From contig OZ251235.1 of the NCBI GenBank assembly GCA_965240325.2, forward strand, positions 1,674,001-1,738,000: a stretch of 64,000 nucleotides of DNA. The letters run 5' to 3'. This stretch comes from Rebecca billardiae RCC1528 (lineage: Eukaryota; Haptophyta). Both the position numbers and the translations under genes were made by a program. The notes beneath the pieces are model-generated. The model made no database searches. It was not told the DNA's origin and saw only the letters and a list, made by a program, of their open reading frames with translations. Positions 39,775-49,784 of the stretch are shown here, one piece after another; the stretch's first letter is position 1; each line of letters starts with the position of its first letter.

Positions 39775-40230
39775 CGAGTCCAACTACTACTAACTTCGGC
39801 GAGTCCAACTACTACAAACTTCGGCGAGTCCAACTACTACTAACTTCGGCGAGTCCAACTACTACTAACTTCGGCGAGTCCAACTACTACTAACTTCGGC
39901 GAGTCCAACTACTACTAACCTCGGTGAGTCCAACTACTACTACTAACTTCGGCGAGTCCAACTACTACTAACTTCGGCGAGTCCAACTACTACTAACTTC
40001 GGCGAGTCCAACTACTACTAACTTCGGCGAGTCCAACTACGACTACTAACTTCGGCGAGTCCAACTACTACTAACTTCGGCGAGTCCAACTACTACTAAC
40101 TTCGGCGAGTCCAACTACTACTAACTCAGGCGAGTCCAACTACTACTAACTTCGGCGAGTCCAACTACTACCAACTTCGGCGAGTCCAACTACTACTAAC
40201 TCAGGCGAGTCCAACTACTATTAACTTCGG
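39775..40230 (+). repeat. 25-bp minisatellite, about 18 copies
   Basis: Unit core is CGAGTCCAACTACTACTAAC followed by TTCGG. Most units are identical, with rare variants (TCAGG in place of TTCGG; inserted TAC or GAC triplets). It sits in the 3' untranslated part of the retrotransposon. Each unit carries TACTAAC. Confidence 0.9.
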
Positions 40231-40693
40231 CCACAACATCACCCACCAGCTGCTGACCAAGAACAGGCTACACCATCGTCCACCATGACCTGCCACTGAC
40301 CAAGTAGGCGACGACATCATCCGCACCAGCTGCTGACCAAGTAGGGGACGGCCTGGCCGACGCCAACATGCTCACTCGCCTTTGATTTCGTACCCATGCA
40401 CTTCCTGGTGGGCCTGACGACGTCCGGACGACGACAACAACGACGTCCGCCATGGGGACCAACATCAACGCGCTCACACCACTGCCACTGCTGCAAGCTT
40501 CGACCAGTACCACTACAGACGAATCAGGAGAGCTGCGCCCTCGTGCCTGTGTCTTTAAATCATAGAATTGGTCCGGGTTTTTCCGAACCTGTAACGACGG
40601 GAGCGAGTTTCCTGTAAGTCGTTATCGCGGCACCTCGCGTGCGCCGTGCCAGCTGCACGCTTGGCTGGTTCCCCTCATCGTCTGTTTCGCGGG
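40231..40693. other. Retrotransposon tail region and 5' flank of the IQ-like gene
   Basis: Contains two related CCAGCTGCTGACCAAG segments (near 40247 and 40328) and the second copy of the 70-bp dispersed repeat. No ORF recognised. Confidence 0.45.
40507..40576 (-). repeat. 70-bp dispersed repeat, copy 2 (inverted)
   Basis: Reverse complement of 28761-28830, identical over its whole length. Confidence 0.85.
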
Positions 40694-41715
40694 ATGGCCG
40701 ACGCGGAGGGGGAAGGTGAGCCGCAGGCCGCGGCCTCCACCGACGAGGAGAAGGCCTCTGCGACCATTGTCGCCGCAGCCAAGGGTCGGCAGCAGCGTAA
40801 GGAAAACGCCGAGCGGCAGGCGGCCGCCGCAAAGATCGGCGCGCACGCCAAAGGGCGGCGCGTGCGCAGCAAGAAGAAGGGCGGTGACGGCGGCGACGGT
40901 GGCGGCGCAGGCGACGCAGCCGCGGGCCCCGCGGACGCGGGCGGTGGCGGCGGTGGGGACGAGGAGGCAGCCGCCGCGCAGAAGATCTCGGCCGTCGCCA
41001 AGGGCCGCCACCAACGGCGCGTTGATGCCGAGAGGCGAGCGGCGGCGGCAAAGATCGAAGCTGTGGCCAAGGGGCGGCGCGCGCGCAAGGAGTACAACGA
41101 CGAGGCGAAGAAGCGCGCGAAGGAGACTGCGCACAAGCCCGCCCCCGCGCCGCCCGCCGCCGGCGCATCGCCCGACACGTACGACGAGCCCGACGTGCCC
41201 GCCGCCCCGGGCGTGGTGGACCGCGGCGCCGAGCTGCCGATGACGTTTGCGCGCCCGCCCGTCATGTACAAATTCGTCGGGCTTGACAAGAGCAAGACGC
41301 GCAAGAACGCGCGCTCGTACTCGCAGACGTACTCCATCAACGTGGAGGGGTACCACCGCGCGCAGCAGACGAAGCTGATCATCACCATCGAGGTGCGCTC
41401 CGCGCCCCCCGCCAGCCGCGCTCAGTGTGCGCGTGCGCGCCGCGCCGCATGCGCCGACCGACCGACACTGATCGCGCTCGCGCTTCGTCCCGCCGTGCGC
41501 CCTGCGCCCGTCCTGCGCGGCAGGTGCAAGGAGCGCTGCAGGGCCTCGAGCACGTCGAGCCGCTCAACCCGAACCTCACGCCCGAGGACCTGGGCGAGAT
41601 CGCATACGCGCTTGTGAACGCCAACGTGACGAAGATGACGATCGCCGACTACGGCGCGCTCTTCCTGCTCTCGCAGTTCGTCTTCAGCAAGGTGCTGCCC
41701 GCGCACGCCGAGTAA
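40694..41715 (+). CDS. IQ-like repeat protein, function unknown
   Basis: Two exons, 40694-41392 and 41524-41715, give 296 aa. The intron starts GTGCGC and ends GGCAG; the join reads IITIE|VQGALQG. The N-terminal half has four degenerate IQ-type units of the form AAxKIxAxAKGRxxR (ATIVAAAKGRQQR, AAAKIGAHAKGRRVR, AQKISAVAKGRHQRR, AAAKIEAVAKGRRAR). The usual Gln of the IQ core is replaced in all, so calmodulin binding is doubtful. A Gly/Asp linker separates the second and third. The C-terminal half (RPPVMYKFVGLDKSKTRKN, then YSQTYSINVEGYHRAQQ and ADYGALFLLSQFVFSKV) looks like a compact conserved domain that I do not recognise. The start is the first true ATG. Convergent with ATG5. Confidence 0.6.
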
Positions 41716-42733
41716 GACGCGGGGACGGGCGCGGGGACGGCGGCTGGCTCCGGGCAGAGCGCCGTCAAGGACGGCGCGGCGCCTGCACTGGGACTTCCCG
41801 CCAAGCGTATGTAGTGGCGCGGTGTCTGATCGTCCGAATGGGAGTCGTGCCGGGCTCAGCCCGGCGGGCCGGGACCGACTGCGACCCCGGAAGGCCGGAA
41901 CGCGCCACTGAGTCGCGCAGCAGCTACATGATGAGCCTCCGGTCGTCTGACTACTGCAGGATGAGTCTGACTGACGACTGATGACAGTCGACTGACAGCA
42001 GTGCCGCCATCAGTAATCAGTATATATATATACTAATATAGGACTTCGGGCCTGCTGAGAGCCAGAGCCAGAGGCACCGCGGTCTGTCCCGCGGAGAGTG
42101 GCCGCAAGTCGCTGTTGATTGTTGAACCCGTAGGCCGGCCGTATAGATGGCGTCCGGAGATATAGCAGACGGCGGATATGAGTTATGATTCGGCTCGCCG
42201 GGTCTCCTTCAGTGAGTCCTGAGACTGAGTGACTGTCTCCAGACTCCAGTGAGTCACTCGACGTTGTTATTACGCAGCGCGCGCCGCTGAGGTCTGTGAG
42301 GAGTCACCGAGGACGTCCGAGAGTGAGCAGCCGCGCAGAAGATCACAGTGCGCTTCGGGCTCGGCTTGTCGCAGTAGCTCGGAGCGTTACCGATATCAGT
42401 GTAGTCGCTACTTGATAAATTGCGCTAGTCAGACTCATCCTGCTCCTCGGCTCCTCCGCGACGAGCAGTCCGACGACCTGCTCGCCGCCAGACTTATCTG
42501 CCGGCGTAGACTGAATGAGCCTCAATAGCGCGGATATTGGGCTGCCGGCGCTGCGCGGTGCGCCCGGCGCTGCCGCCAGTCGCGTGACGGCTCCGAAGCG
42601 AGACCGTGGCAGCATTTGGCGTAGTAGCGACGATCACGATGATGTCGATGATCGATGGCGATGCCGCCGCACTCGATGGCATCCGCGATGACGGATGCAG
42701 TCTCAGGCACCTTCGCAGGATGCGCAGCAGCGC
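41716..42733. other. Intergenic region between two convergent genes
   Basis: Low-information DNA with a short TATATATA tract near 42020 and CAGTGACT-like motifs. No gene recognised on either strand. Confidence 0.5.
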
Positions 42734-43921
42734 TCAACCTCGCAACCGGATGATCACGTACAGGAAGCCGTCCGGATGGCTCGACGCCGACGCGAGCCAG
42801 TCGATGGGCGCGTCGATCGGCGCGGGCACACCCTGGACGAGCACCTCGCTGACGTGCGGGCCTGGCACCGCTGCCGATGGGCCATCGGCTCGCGCCGTGC
42901 TGTCGCATGCTTCCGCCGCGGTCGCAGCTGCGGGGGGCGCTTCTGAGAAGAGGTCCGGCAGCGTCTCGCGCAGGACGGCGCCAAGCGTACGCGCCTCGCC
43001 GCTCGTGCCATCGGTCGACTCGATGACCGGCTGGACCCACGGCCGGCCGCCCACGAAGATGCGCACGGGCAGCCGCCGCCGACGACCGCCGCGCGCGGGC
43101 GATGTCCCGGCCGCGCCGCCGCGCGCGCCCTCCTCGACGGCTCGCGCGCTCGGCTCAAGGTGCGCCATCGCCTCGCGGTAGTCGGCGTACGCGCCGTGCT
43201 GCACCGCGCGCATCAGCTGCTGCTGCGCGCTCGTGCTGAGCGCCATCACCGCTTTCGCGCTGCCGGCGTGCAAGTAGGCCGCCTCTTTGAGCGTGTTGAG
43301 GAAGTGCGCGCCCACTGCGCTCAGCTCGGCCGTGCCGCCGCCGCGCAGCACGGACTCAGACGGGAAGTTGTGGAAATGGACGACAAGGCTCCATGGCTGG
43401 TGCTGCAGGGCGTCCCGGGCGCCGACGAGCGTGTCGAAGAGGACGCCCGTGGGGATGTGCCTGCGGCGCGGCGCCACGCAGGGGGAAAGGTCAGCTGCGC
43501 TCCGCCGTGCAGGCATGCGGTTGCAGGGGCGGCCACACGCGCACTCGGCAGCCTGGCTGCACCATTTGAGCGGAGTGCCGTTGAACTCGAGCCAAATCTC
43601 GTCAGAGCACGGGGGCGCGTAGGGTACGAAATGCTCGCGCACTCGCCGCGTCGCATGTGGAAGGTATGACTGTCGCGGCAGCATGAGCTGGCCGGGACGG
43701 GGCACAGCAGGCACACCGCGTGAGTACTGGGCTGCGCGCGCGCATGTGGTGTGCACGCAGCAGGCGGCCGGCAACGCGCATGCGCGCACGAAGAGGGGCT
43801 GAGGGCGTTCGACAGTTGTGAGCTCTTCTGGCGCGAGCGTGACCACGGCCGGTATGCGCCCCGCCCAGACCTCCTTGCGCACGTCGTGCATTTCGGATGC
43901 TGCAGCGTCATCCGCCGCCAT
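42734..43921 (-). CDS. ATG5: Autophagy protein ATG5
   Basis: Three exons: 43921-43790, 43687-43563 and 43460-42734, giving 327 aa. Matches to ATG5 run along the protein: RKEVWAGRIPAVVTL, FLMLPRQSYLP, then IWLEFNGTPLKWHIPTG, VVHFHNFPSES, HFLNTLKEAAYL and, at the end, DWLASASSHPDGFLYVIIRL. Trp and His of LKWH are created by splicing at the second intron. Lys-144 in LKEA aligns with the lysine that receives ATG12 in human ATG5 (MKEAD). ATG5-ATG12 acts with ATG16 to lipidate ATG8 during autophagosome formation. There is a low-complexity insertion (residues ~195-220, Arg/Gly/Ala rich) relative to animals. Introns begin GTGCGC and GTGCAG and are both 102 bp. Confidence 0.93.
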   Translation of the reverse strand: MAADDAAASEMHDVRKEVWAGRIPAVVTLAPEELTTVERPQPLFVRACALPAACCVHTTCARAAQYSRGVPAVPRPGQLMLPRQSYLPHATRRVREHFVPYAPPCSDEIWLEFNGTPLKWCSQAAECACGRPCNRMPARRSAADLSPCVAPRRRHIPTGVLFDTLVGARDALQHQPWSLVVHFHNFPSESVLRGGGTAELSAVGAHFLNTLKEAAYLHAGSAKAVMALSTSAQQQLMRAVQHGAYADYREAMAHLEPSARAVEEGARGGAAGTSPARGGRRRRLPVRIFVGGRPWVQPVIESTDGTSGEARTLGAVLRETLPDLFSEAPPAAATAAEACDSTARADGPSAAVPGPHVSEVLVQGVPAPIDAPIDWLASASSHPDGFLYVIIRLRG

Positions 43922-44309
43922 CGCTGGACGGGAGCGGGGTCACCGGTTCAGCTCAGGCGGTTTTGTTGAGCGAATGGCTGTTTTAGTATTTTTCGTCTGC
44001 TGCTGGTGCGTTAGCGCGCTCACTGCGCGCTGTCAGATCGAGTGGGCACGTTGACGTTGTCGTGCTGACCGTATGTACGTACGTCACAGTCTCTTAGTAC
44101 TCTGAGTAGCATCCTCGGGCTCAGATGCAGCAGCGTAGGCAACCAAGAGAGAGAGAGAGAGAGAGAGCAAGCGAGAGAGAGATGAAGGTCATTGTGCCGA
44201 CCGGTGTGCCCTTCCGCCTTCCGGGCCTTCGGGCCGCTGATGAGACAGTCATGAATCATGATGAGTGATGGGATTCAGGCTGATGGCAGATGGCCTGATG
44301 GGCACGTCA
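43922..44309. other. Intergenic with (GA)n microsatellite
   Basis: 44147-44182 is a GA-rich microsatellite. The rest would carry the ATG5 promoter and the 3' end of the F-box/RCC1 gene. Confidence 0.55.
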
Positions 44310-46331
44310 CTAGAGCGCATTGTCATTCCATCCAATCATGAGTAGTGCGTCCAATCTAGTCCAAGTGCGCGGCAACCCGCGCGAGGCGTGTGAGGTCGAA
44401 CGGCCCAGATCGCGTAGGTACGGGCCTAGCTCCAAGCGCGCCGGAACCCGCGAGACGCTTGAGGTCCCATGGCGGCCGCAGCGACAGACTGCGGCGATCA
44501 GCGCGGCGGCGCTGCCGAGGCCGGCGAGCAGCAGGATGGTATCCCACGCGCTGTGCCACGGCGTGACGTGCGCGGCATCGCAGTCAGCGGGCTGCGCCGT
44601 CGCACCGGCTGCCTGCGCGCGCTGGGACCCAGCCGCAGCCGCCTCGGCGGCAGGCCGTCCCGCGGCGCTCTCGTGCTCGCGCACCGCCGGGCTGCCGCCA
44701 GCCTGGCTCGGCTCGTCCGCTGGGGCGGCGCACAGCAGCGACAGGCCCAGATGAGTGAGCAGCCCACGCGGCGCGCCGCCCAGCTGCGCAGTGCCCGAGG
44801 GCCTGCCGCCGCACGGCTGCACCAAGCGCGAGCTGCGCGCGTGGTCTGCGCGCACGACGCGCACGCGCGGGAGCGACGGCACGCCCACAGGCTCGTAGTA
44901 GTCATCCCCAACGTCCCGCAGCAGCTGCATGCCGAGGCCAAGGGCGGCGCACGACTGGCCGCACACGTACACGCCACCGTCAGCGTCGACGAGCGCTGCG
45001 TATGAGCCTGCGCTCGAGGCGCTCACGATGTGCCTGGGCGAGTCCAAGCGCGCGGGCGTGTGGGCGTACCGATCGAACGTCCCGAGCTGCCCACACTCGC
45101 CGCGGCCCCACGAGAAGGCGAAGCCGTCGGCGCTGACCGCAAACGCGGTGCCTTCGCCCGCGCACGCGCGCACCACACACACGCCCTCCAGCGCGCCGCG
45201 CACGCGCGTGGGCCACGTCGCCTCCTCCACGCCGTGGCCCAGCCCGAGGGCCGCGGTCTCCTCGTTCGCGCCGAATGCGTACAGCGCGCCCAGCGCGTCG
45301 ACTGCCAGGCTGTACGAGCTCGCCGCGCTCACGTGCACGATGCGCACGCCCGCCAGCGCCTCGACTCGCGTGGGCACGCTCACGTGCGCACACGACGCGC
45401 CGAGCCCGAGGTGCGTGCCTGCGTGGCCGAACGAGTACAGCGCGCCCGCGGCCGAGAGGGCGAGGCTGTGGAAGTGGCCCGCCGCGAGGCCGACGACGCG
45501 CACGCCCTCGAGCGCCCTCACAGCGCGCGGCGAGGGGCAGCCACGCGTGCGCTCTGGGCCGAGCCCCAGCTGGCCTTCCCGCCTGCGGCCCCAGCCAAAG
45601 ACGTGTCCGCTCCGCGTGAGAGCGAGGGAGTGCAGCATGCCCGCCGCGACGCAGACGACGTGCACCTTGGCGAGTCCGGCCACGCGTGTCAGCTCGGGCA
45701 GCCAGAGCGAGCTGTTCGCCGAGCCCACGCCCAGCACGCCCGATCGGTTCAGCCCGGTCACGTACACGCCGCCCGCCTCACAAGTGGCGAGCAGGTGGTG
45801 CACGCTGGCGGAGACGGAGAAGATGCGCACGCCCGGGGGCAGCGGCACCGGCCGCGGCACGCGTAGCTCGTGCCCATCCAGCTCCTCCGCGGTGCCCAGA
45901 TGCGACGGCTGGGAGATCGTCGGGAGGGCGTCGATCGCCTCGGGGTACGTCCTCACCGCGCCGCACGTGCGCAGCGCGCCATCGGCGCACACGAACGCGC
46001 TCAGGGCCCACGTGACGCCGGGCAAGCCCTCGCGTGGGCCCTGGCTCGCCGTCGCAACCACGCTCGCGTGTGCGCACGCGCCGCGCCACACGCGCTCACG
46101 CCCGAGCAGGACCTCCGTCCACGTCGAAGCGCCTCTCGGGAGCACCGCGGTGTGCAGGCCATGCCCGCGCGCGTGCTGCCGCACGCGCAGCGCGCGCTCG
46201 ACGGGCGAGGGCTCGCCTGCTCCGCCCCGAAAGATGCGCGACGCCGCGTTGGCGCACGCGACGTCCTCAACGTCGTCGAGAGTGCAAAGGATGTGCTCGA
46301 TCAGCACCGACGGCAGGTCGGTGAGCGCCAT
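44310..46331 (-). CDS. F-box / RCC1-repeat protein with C-terminal membrane segment
   Basis: About 673 aa, intronless. The ATG at 46331 begins MALTDLPSVLIEHILCTLDD, an F-box; an in-frame ATG further up (46472) adds unconserved sequence. F-boxes tie substrates to SCF ubiquitin ligases. Residues ~190-520 form RCC1 blades (HSLALTRSGHVFGWGRRREG, HSLALSAAGALYSFGHAGT, YSLAVDALGALYAFGA, AVSADGFAFSWGRGECGQLG, ALVDADGGVYVCGQ), five or six recognisable. Near residue 596 there is a hydrophobic segment (TILLLAGLGSAAALIAAVC) long enough to span a membrane, followed by a basic tail. F-box + RCC1 is a known plant and animal combination; the transmembrane segment is unusual and, if real, would place the ligase adaptor on a membrane. 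Confidence 0.78.
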   Translation of the reverse strand: MALTDLPSVLIEHILCTLDDVEDVACANAASRIFRGGAGEPSPVERALRVRQHARGHGLHTAVLPRGASTWTEVLLGRERVWRGACAHASVVATASQGPREGLPGVTWALSAFVCADGALRTCGAVRTYPEAIDALPTISQPSHLGTAEELDGHELRVPRPVPLPPGVRIFSVSASVHHLLATCEAGGVYVTGLNRSGVLGVGSANSSLWLPELTRVAGLAKVHVVCVAAGMLHSLALTRSGHVFGWGRRREGQLGLGPERTRGCPSPRAVRALEGVRVVGLAAGHFHSLALSAAGALYSFGHAGTHLGLGASCAHVSVPTRVEALAGVRIVHVSAASSYSLAVDALGALYAFGANEETAALGLGHGVEEATWPTRVRGALEGVCVVRACAGEGTAFAVSADGFAFSWGRGECGQLGTFDRYAHTPARLDSPRHIVSASSAGSYAALVDADGGVYVCGQSCAALGLGMQLLRDVGDDYYEPVGVPSLPRVRVVRADHARSSRLVQPCGGRPSGTAQLGGAPRGLLTHLGLSLLCAAPADEPSQAGGSPAVREHESAAGRPAAEAAAAGSQRAQAAGATAQPADCDAAHVTPWHSAWDTILLLAGLGSAAALIAAVCRCGRHGTSSVSRVPARLELGPYLRDLGRSTSHASRGLPRTWTRLDALLMIGWNDNAL

Positions 46332-46415
46332 GAGTTCGAAGTTGAAAGTGCAGGCCGTTCGACTGCTCACCGTCGTCGCGACTCTTTGTCGCGACCAACA
46401 GGGGTGCCTCAAACC

Positions 46416-46461
46416 AAGGGAGTCAAGGGTGCCCGCGCCCCAGTGGCGCGCTCGCCGGATG
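46416..46461 (+). repeat. 46-48 bp repeat with an inverted copy at 59008-59055
   Basis: AAGGGAGTCAAGGGTGCCCG onward to GGCGAGCGCGCC-type sequence; its reverse complement is at 59008-59055. Confidence 0.75.
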
Positions 46462-46807
46462 TGAGGATACACCTTTTTGCCCGCGGCCTGCGGCGGGCGG
46501 CGGCGAGGGCGTGCTCCGCTGGCGGGGCGAGCGCACGGGGCACGGCGCTGCGGGCGCGGATGTGCCCGCGAAGCCGGCGCGTGCAGACGGGCTGTTGCGG
46601 GAGAGTATTCGGCGCCGCGCGACTTGCGCCACGCCTCTTTCGCCTCGGCTCAGAGCAGCGCGCACGCACGCGCCGCCTCAAGGCCAGCCTTGCCGCGCCG
46701 CAGCCGGCCGCGCGCGCGCCGTGCGCGGCGCGGTCGGGAAGGAACGGGCGCTGCTGCCGGGCGAGATGGCAAAGGCATGTGCGCACGCCATGCCGCCCCG
46801 CGGCGCC
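46460..46807 (+). repeat. Left arm of a ~350-bp inverted repeat
   Basis: Starts TGTGAGGATACACCTTTTTG and ends CCCCGCGGCGCC. The reverse complement is at 47111-47468, with one small insertion in the right arm. The 303-bp spacer (46808-47110) has no recognisable gene. Confidence 0.85.
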
Positions 46808-47110
46808 TTGATGAGCGTGTCGTCGGTCTGTTTGCATGCCTCTTCGACTTGTCACAAATGGTGTGCACGGCTGCGCGGTCGTGACCCTTGTTGGGACGAT
46901 CATTGAGACACAGAATAGTGCCAGACGGGCACGCGGGCTACTCTTACATGCATGTTCATCACCGCGTGTTCATGTAGAAGTGCTGGGTGCGACGCTTTCC
47001 TCGCGCTGATGCTCTTTCATCATCTTCTGCGAGCTCAGGTCTGGCTTCGTGCACGACAAGTGATCAGCACTCGTCAACAGCTGTGCGGATCCGTTCTCGT
47101 GCTCTTTCGC

Positions 47111-47468
47111 GGCGCCGCGGGGCGGCATGGCGTGCGCACATGCGTTTGCCATCTCGCCCGGCAGCAGCGCCCGTTCCTTCCCGACCGCGCCGCGCACGGC
47201 GCGCGCGCGGCCGGCTGCGGCGCGGCAAGGCTGGCCTTGAGGCGGCGCGAGCGTGCGCGCTGCTCTGAGCCGAGGCGAAAGAGGCGTGGCGCAAGTCGCG
47301 CGGCGCAGGAGGGCGCCGAATACTCTCCCGCAACAGCCCGTCTGCACGCGCCGGCTTCGCGGGCACATCCGCGCCCGCAGCGCCGTGCCCCGTGCGCTCG
47401 CCCCGCCAGCGGAGCACGCCCTCGCCGCCGCCCGCCGCAGGCCGCGGGCAAAAAGGTGTATCCTCACA
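47111..47468 (-). repeat. Right arm of the ~350-bp inverted repeat
   Basis: Near-perfect complement of 46460-46807; differences include a ~10-bp insertion around 47300-47312. It ends exactly where the 185-bp direct duplication (47467-47651) begins. Confidence 0.85.
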
Positions 47469-47651
47469 AGCGGTCCTTGTTCCTTGTTCGCCGCATGATT
47501 GTAGTATGTTATGCCCACTGCTACGCAGTCACCAGATCGGCGACGTCGTCGACAGTTGGGATACCTCCAAGTGGAGGCCCGAGTGGTTGCAGCCCACTGT
47601 GCCACCAGGGTACTTGCGGCTGCGACGTGTTTGCCGCGCTGACGTTCCCCG
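47467..47651 (+). repeat. 185-bp direct duplication, copy 1
   Basis: ACAAGCGGTCCTTGTTCCTT onward to GCTGACGTTCCC; the second copy is at 56642-56826 with one or two substitutions. Confidence 0.85.
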
Positions 47652-48240
47652 CACACAGTAACCGCCCACCCGGGCGCGGACGCACTGCCCACAGTGCCGC
47701 CCGCGAGCCAGGGGCCCGCCGTCTCGGACCGCCAGCCGAAGCGCATGCGCCGGACCGGAGCTGCAACTACGCAGGGCCCTGCGCAGAGCCCCAGCCGGCC
47801 ACCTTGTACAGCAGAGGTGGTAGGAGCACATCCTGCACAATGCAGGGAATTCCGGCTCGGGCAGACTGCCCCTTCTGCATGCTGCTGCAGGAAACCGTGC
47901 GCCGACTGCCGCACGGGCGACTGCCGCACGTCCAGCATTGCAGGAAAGCAGCGGCTCCAGCCAAGCCGGGCAGCTGCCCCGTGACCTGCAGCAGGAAACC
48001 GCGCGTGCCGGTGTAACGAGCAGGCTCTGCTGCATGCTGCAGCGACCTCGGTCTGCAGAGGGCTTGCTGGGCTCTTGACACGAGGCACGAGGCACGATGC
48101 TCTCCAGCTGGCGTCTTGGCCAGCAGCATCTGCACCTGCTGCGGCCTGGCGGGCCGCTGGGGGAGGGTCGTAGCAGAACCCCCTTCCTGTGCCAGCTCCG
48201 AGAGCCTCAGGTCTGTCGTTCAGTGCGAGTGCACGACCCT
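47652..48240. other. Unique-looking DNA before the satellite array
   Basis: No convincing gene. Fragments of satellite-like text (CTTCTGCATGCTGCTGCAGG at ~47871-47890) already occur here. Long open frames cross it on both strands but continue through the satellite and are not credible. Confidence 0.4.
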
Positions 48241-49784
48241 GCACGGGCTCCAGCGGCCTGCGGGCCGGGTTCCGCGCCGGCTGGGCTGCTGCCCCTTCTG
48301 CACGCTGCAGGAAAGTCGCTCGGGCTGGGCTGCTGCCCGTCTGCATGAGCAGGAAGGCAGCTCGGGTTGACCGCCCCTTCTGCATACTGCTGCAGGAAAT
48401 CACATATGCCTGTGTTGCCTGGCCGCTGCCTGCGGGTAGTGGCGCCTGCTGCGTGTTAGCCCCGGCAAGGCGAGTGCGATGTGCCGCGCCGTCTAGGCTG
48501 CGGCCCCTTGTGCATGCTGCAGGAAAGCAGCTCGGGCTGGCAGCTGCCTGCGGGCAGCGGCGCCTGCGGAGTGCTAAACCCTTACACTGCGAACGCGATG
48601 TTCCGCGCCGGCTGGGATGTGGCCCCTTCTGCATGCTGCAGGAAAGCCGCTCAGGCTGGGCTGCTGCCCCCTCTGCATGCTGCAGGAAAGCCGCTCGCGG
48701 GCTGGCAGCTGCCTGCGGGCAGCGGCGCCTGCGGAGTGCGAAGCCTTTGACACGCCGAACGCTATGTTCCGCGCCGGCTGGGCTGCGGCCCCTTCTGCAT
48801 GCTGCAGGAAAGCCGCCCGGGCTGTACACGGCTACACGCCCACGGCGAGCGCGAGTTCCGCTCTGGCTGGGATGCTGCCCCTTCTGCATGCTGCAGGAAA
48901 GCCGCTCGGGCTGGCAGCTGCCGGCGGGCAGCGGCGCCTGCAGAGTGCTAAGCTCTTGACACTGCAAGCGCGATGTTCCGCGCTGGCTGGGCGGCTGCCC
49001 CTTCTGCATACTGCAGGAAAGCCGCTCGGGCTGGCTGCCCTTCTGCATGCTGCTGCAGGAAATCGCATCACAATGATGCCTGTTTTGTAAGGCTGCTGCC
49101 TGCTGGCAGTCGCGCTTGCGGCTGCGGTTTGCTGAGCCAGGGGCTCGACACTGCCAGCGCGATGTGCAGCGCCGGCTGGGCAGCTGCCCCTTCTGCATGC
49201 TGCAGGAAAGCCGCTCGGGCTGGCGGCTGCCTGCGGGCAGCGGCGCCTGCGAAGTGCTAAGCCCTCGACACTGCGAGCGCGTGTTCGGCGCCGGCTGGGC
49301 TGCTGCCCCTTCTGCATGCTGCAGGAAAGCCGCTCTGGCTGGGCTGCTGCCCCTTCTGCATGCTGCAGGAAAGCCGCTCTGGCTGGGCTGGGGCCCCTTT
49401 GCATGCCTCAGTGCTGCAGGAAATCACACATGCATGCCTGTGTTGCCTGGCAGCTGCCTGCTGGAAGCGGCGCCTGCGGAGTGCTAAGCCCTTGACACTG
49501 CGAACGCGATGTTCAGCACCAGCTGGGCTGCGGCCCCTTCTGCATGCTGCAGGAAAGCAGCTTGGGCTGTACACTGCAAGCGCGAGTTCCGCGCCGGCTG
49601 GGCTGCTGCCCCTTCGCCTGCTGAAGGACAGCCGCTCCGGCTGGGCTGCTGCCCCTTCAGCATGCTGCAGGAAAGCCTCTCTCGGGCTGGCAGCTGCCCG
49701 CGGGCAGCGGCGCCTGCAGAGTGCTAAGCTCTTGACACGGCGAGCGCGAGTTCCGCGCCGGCTGGGCTGCTGCCCCTTCTGCAT
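48240..49784 (+). repeat. ~120-bp satellite array, left part
   Basis: Tandem and partly rearranged copies of a ~120-bp unit with cores GGCTGGGCTGCTGCCCCTTC, TGCATGCTGCAGGAAAGCCG, GGCAGCTGCCTGCGGGCAGC and GAGTGCTAAGCCCTTGACAC. Sub-blocks of ~43 bp are reiterated, and an alternative unit with CTGCTGCAGGAAATCACACA is interspersed. Frames are open in several registers because of composition. The array resumes at 53870 after an inserted element. Confidence 0.88.
49780..49784 (+). other. Target-site duplication, left (TGCAT)
   Basis: TGCAT immediately left of the inserted element and again at 53870-53874. Joining the flanks at one copy restores the normal satellite text CTTCTGCATACTGCA. Confidence 0.8.

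Larger units (their letters stand above)
31822..40576 (+). mobile_element. Non-LTR (LINE-type) retrotransposon, boundaries approximate
   Basis: Extent is set by the candidate ORF1, the large ORF, the 26-nt G tract (39670-39695), the 25-bp minisatellite (39775-40230) and the 70-bp dispersed repeat at 40507-40576. Neither the 5' nor the 3' end is proven, and no target-site duplication could be identified. Confidence 0.55.

Noticed and set aside
46970-49198. A 742-codon minus-strand ORF and similar long ORFs through 47-56 kb
   Set aside because: They read through the satellite and the inverted repeat, show only repeat-derived peptide text in every frame on both strands, and share no domain with anything. 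Open frames here follow from composition.
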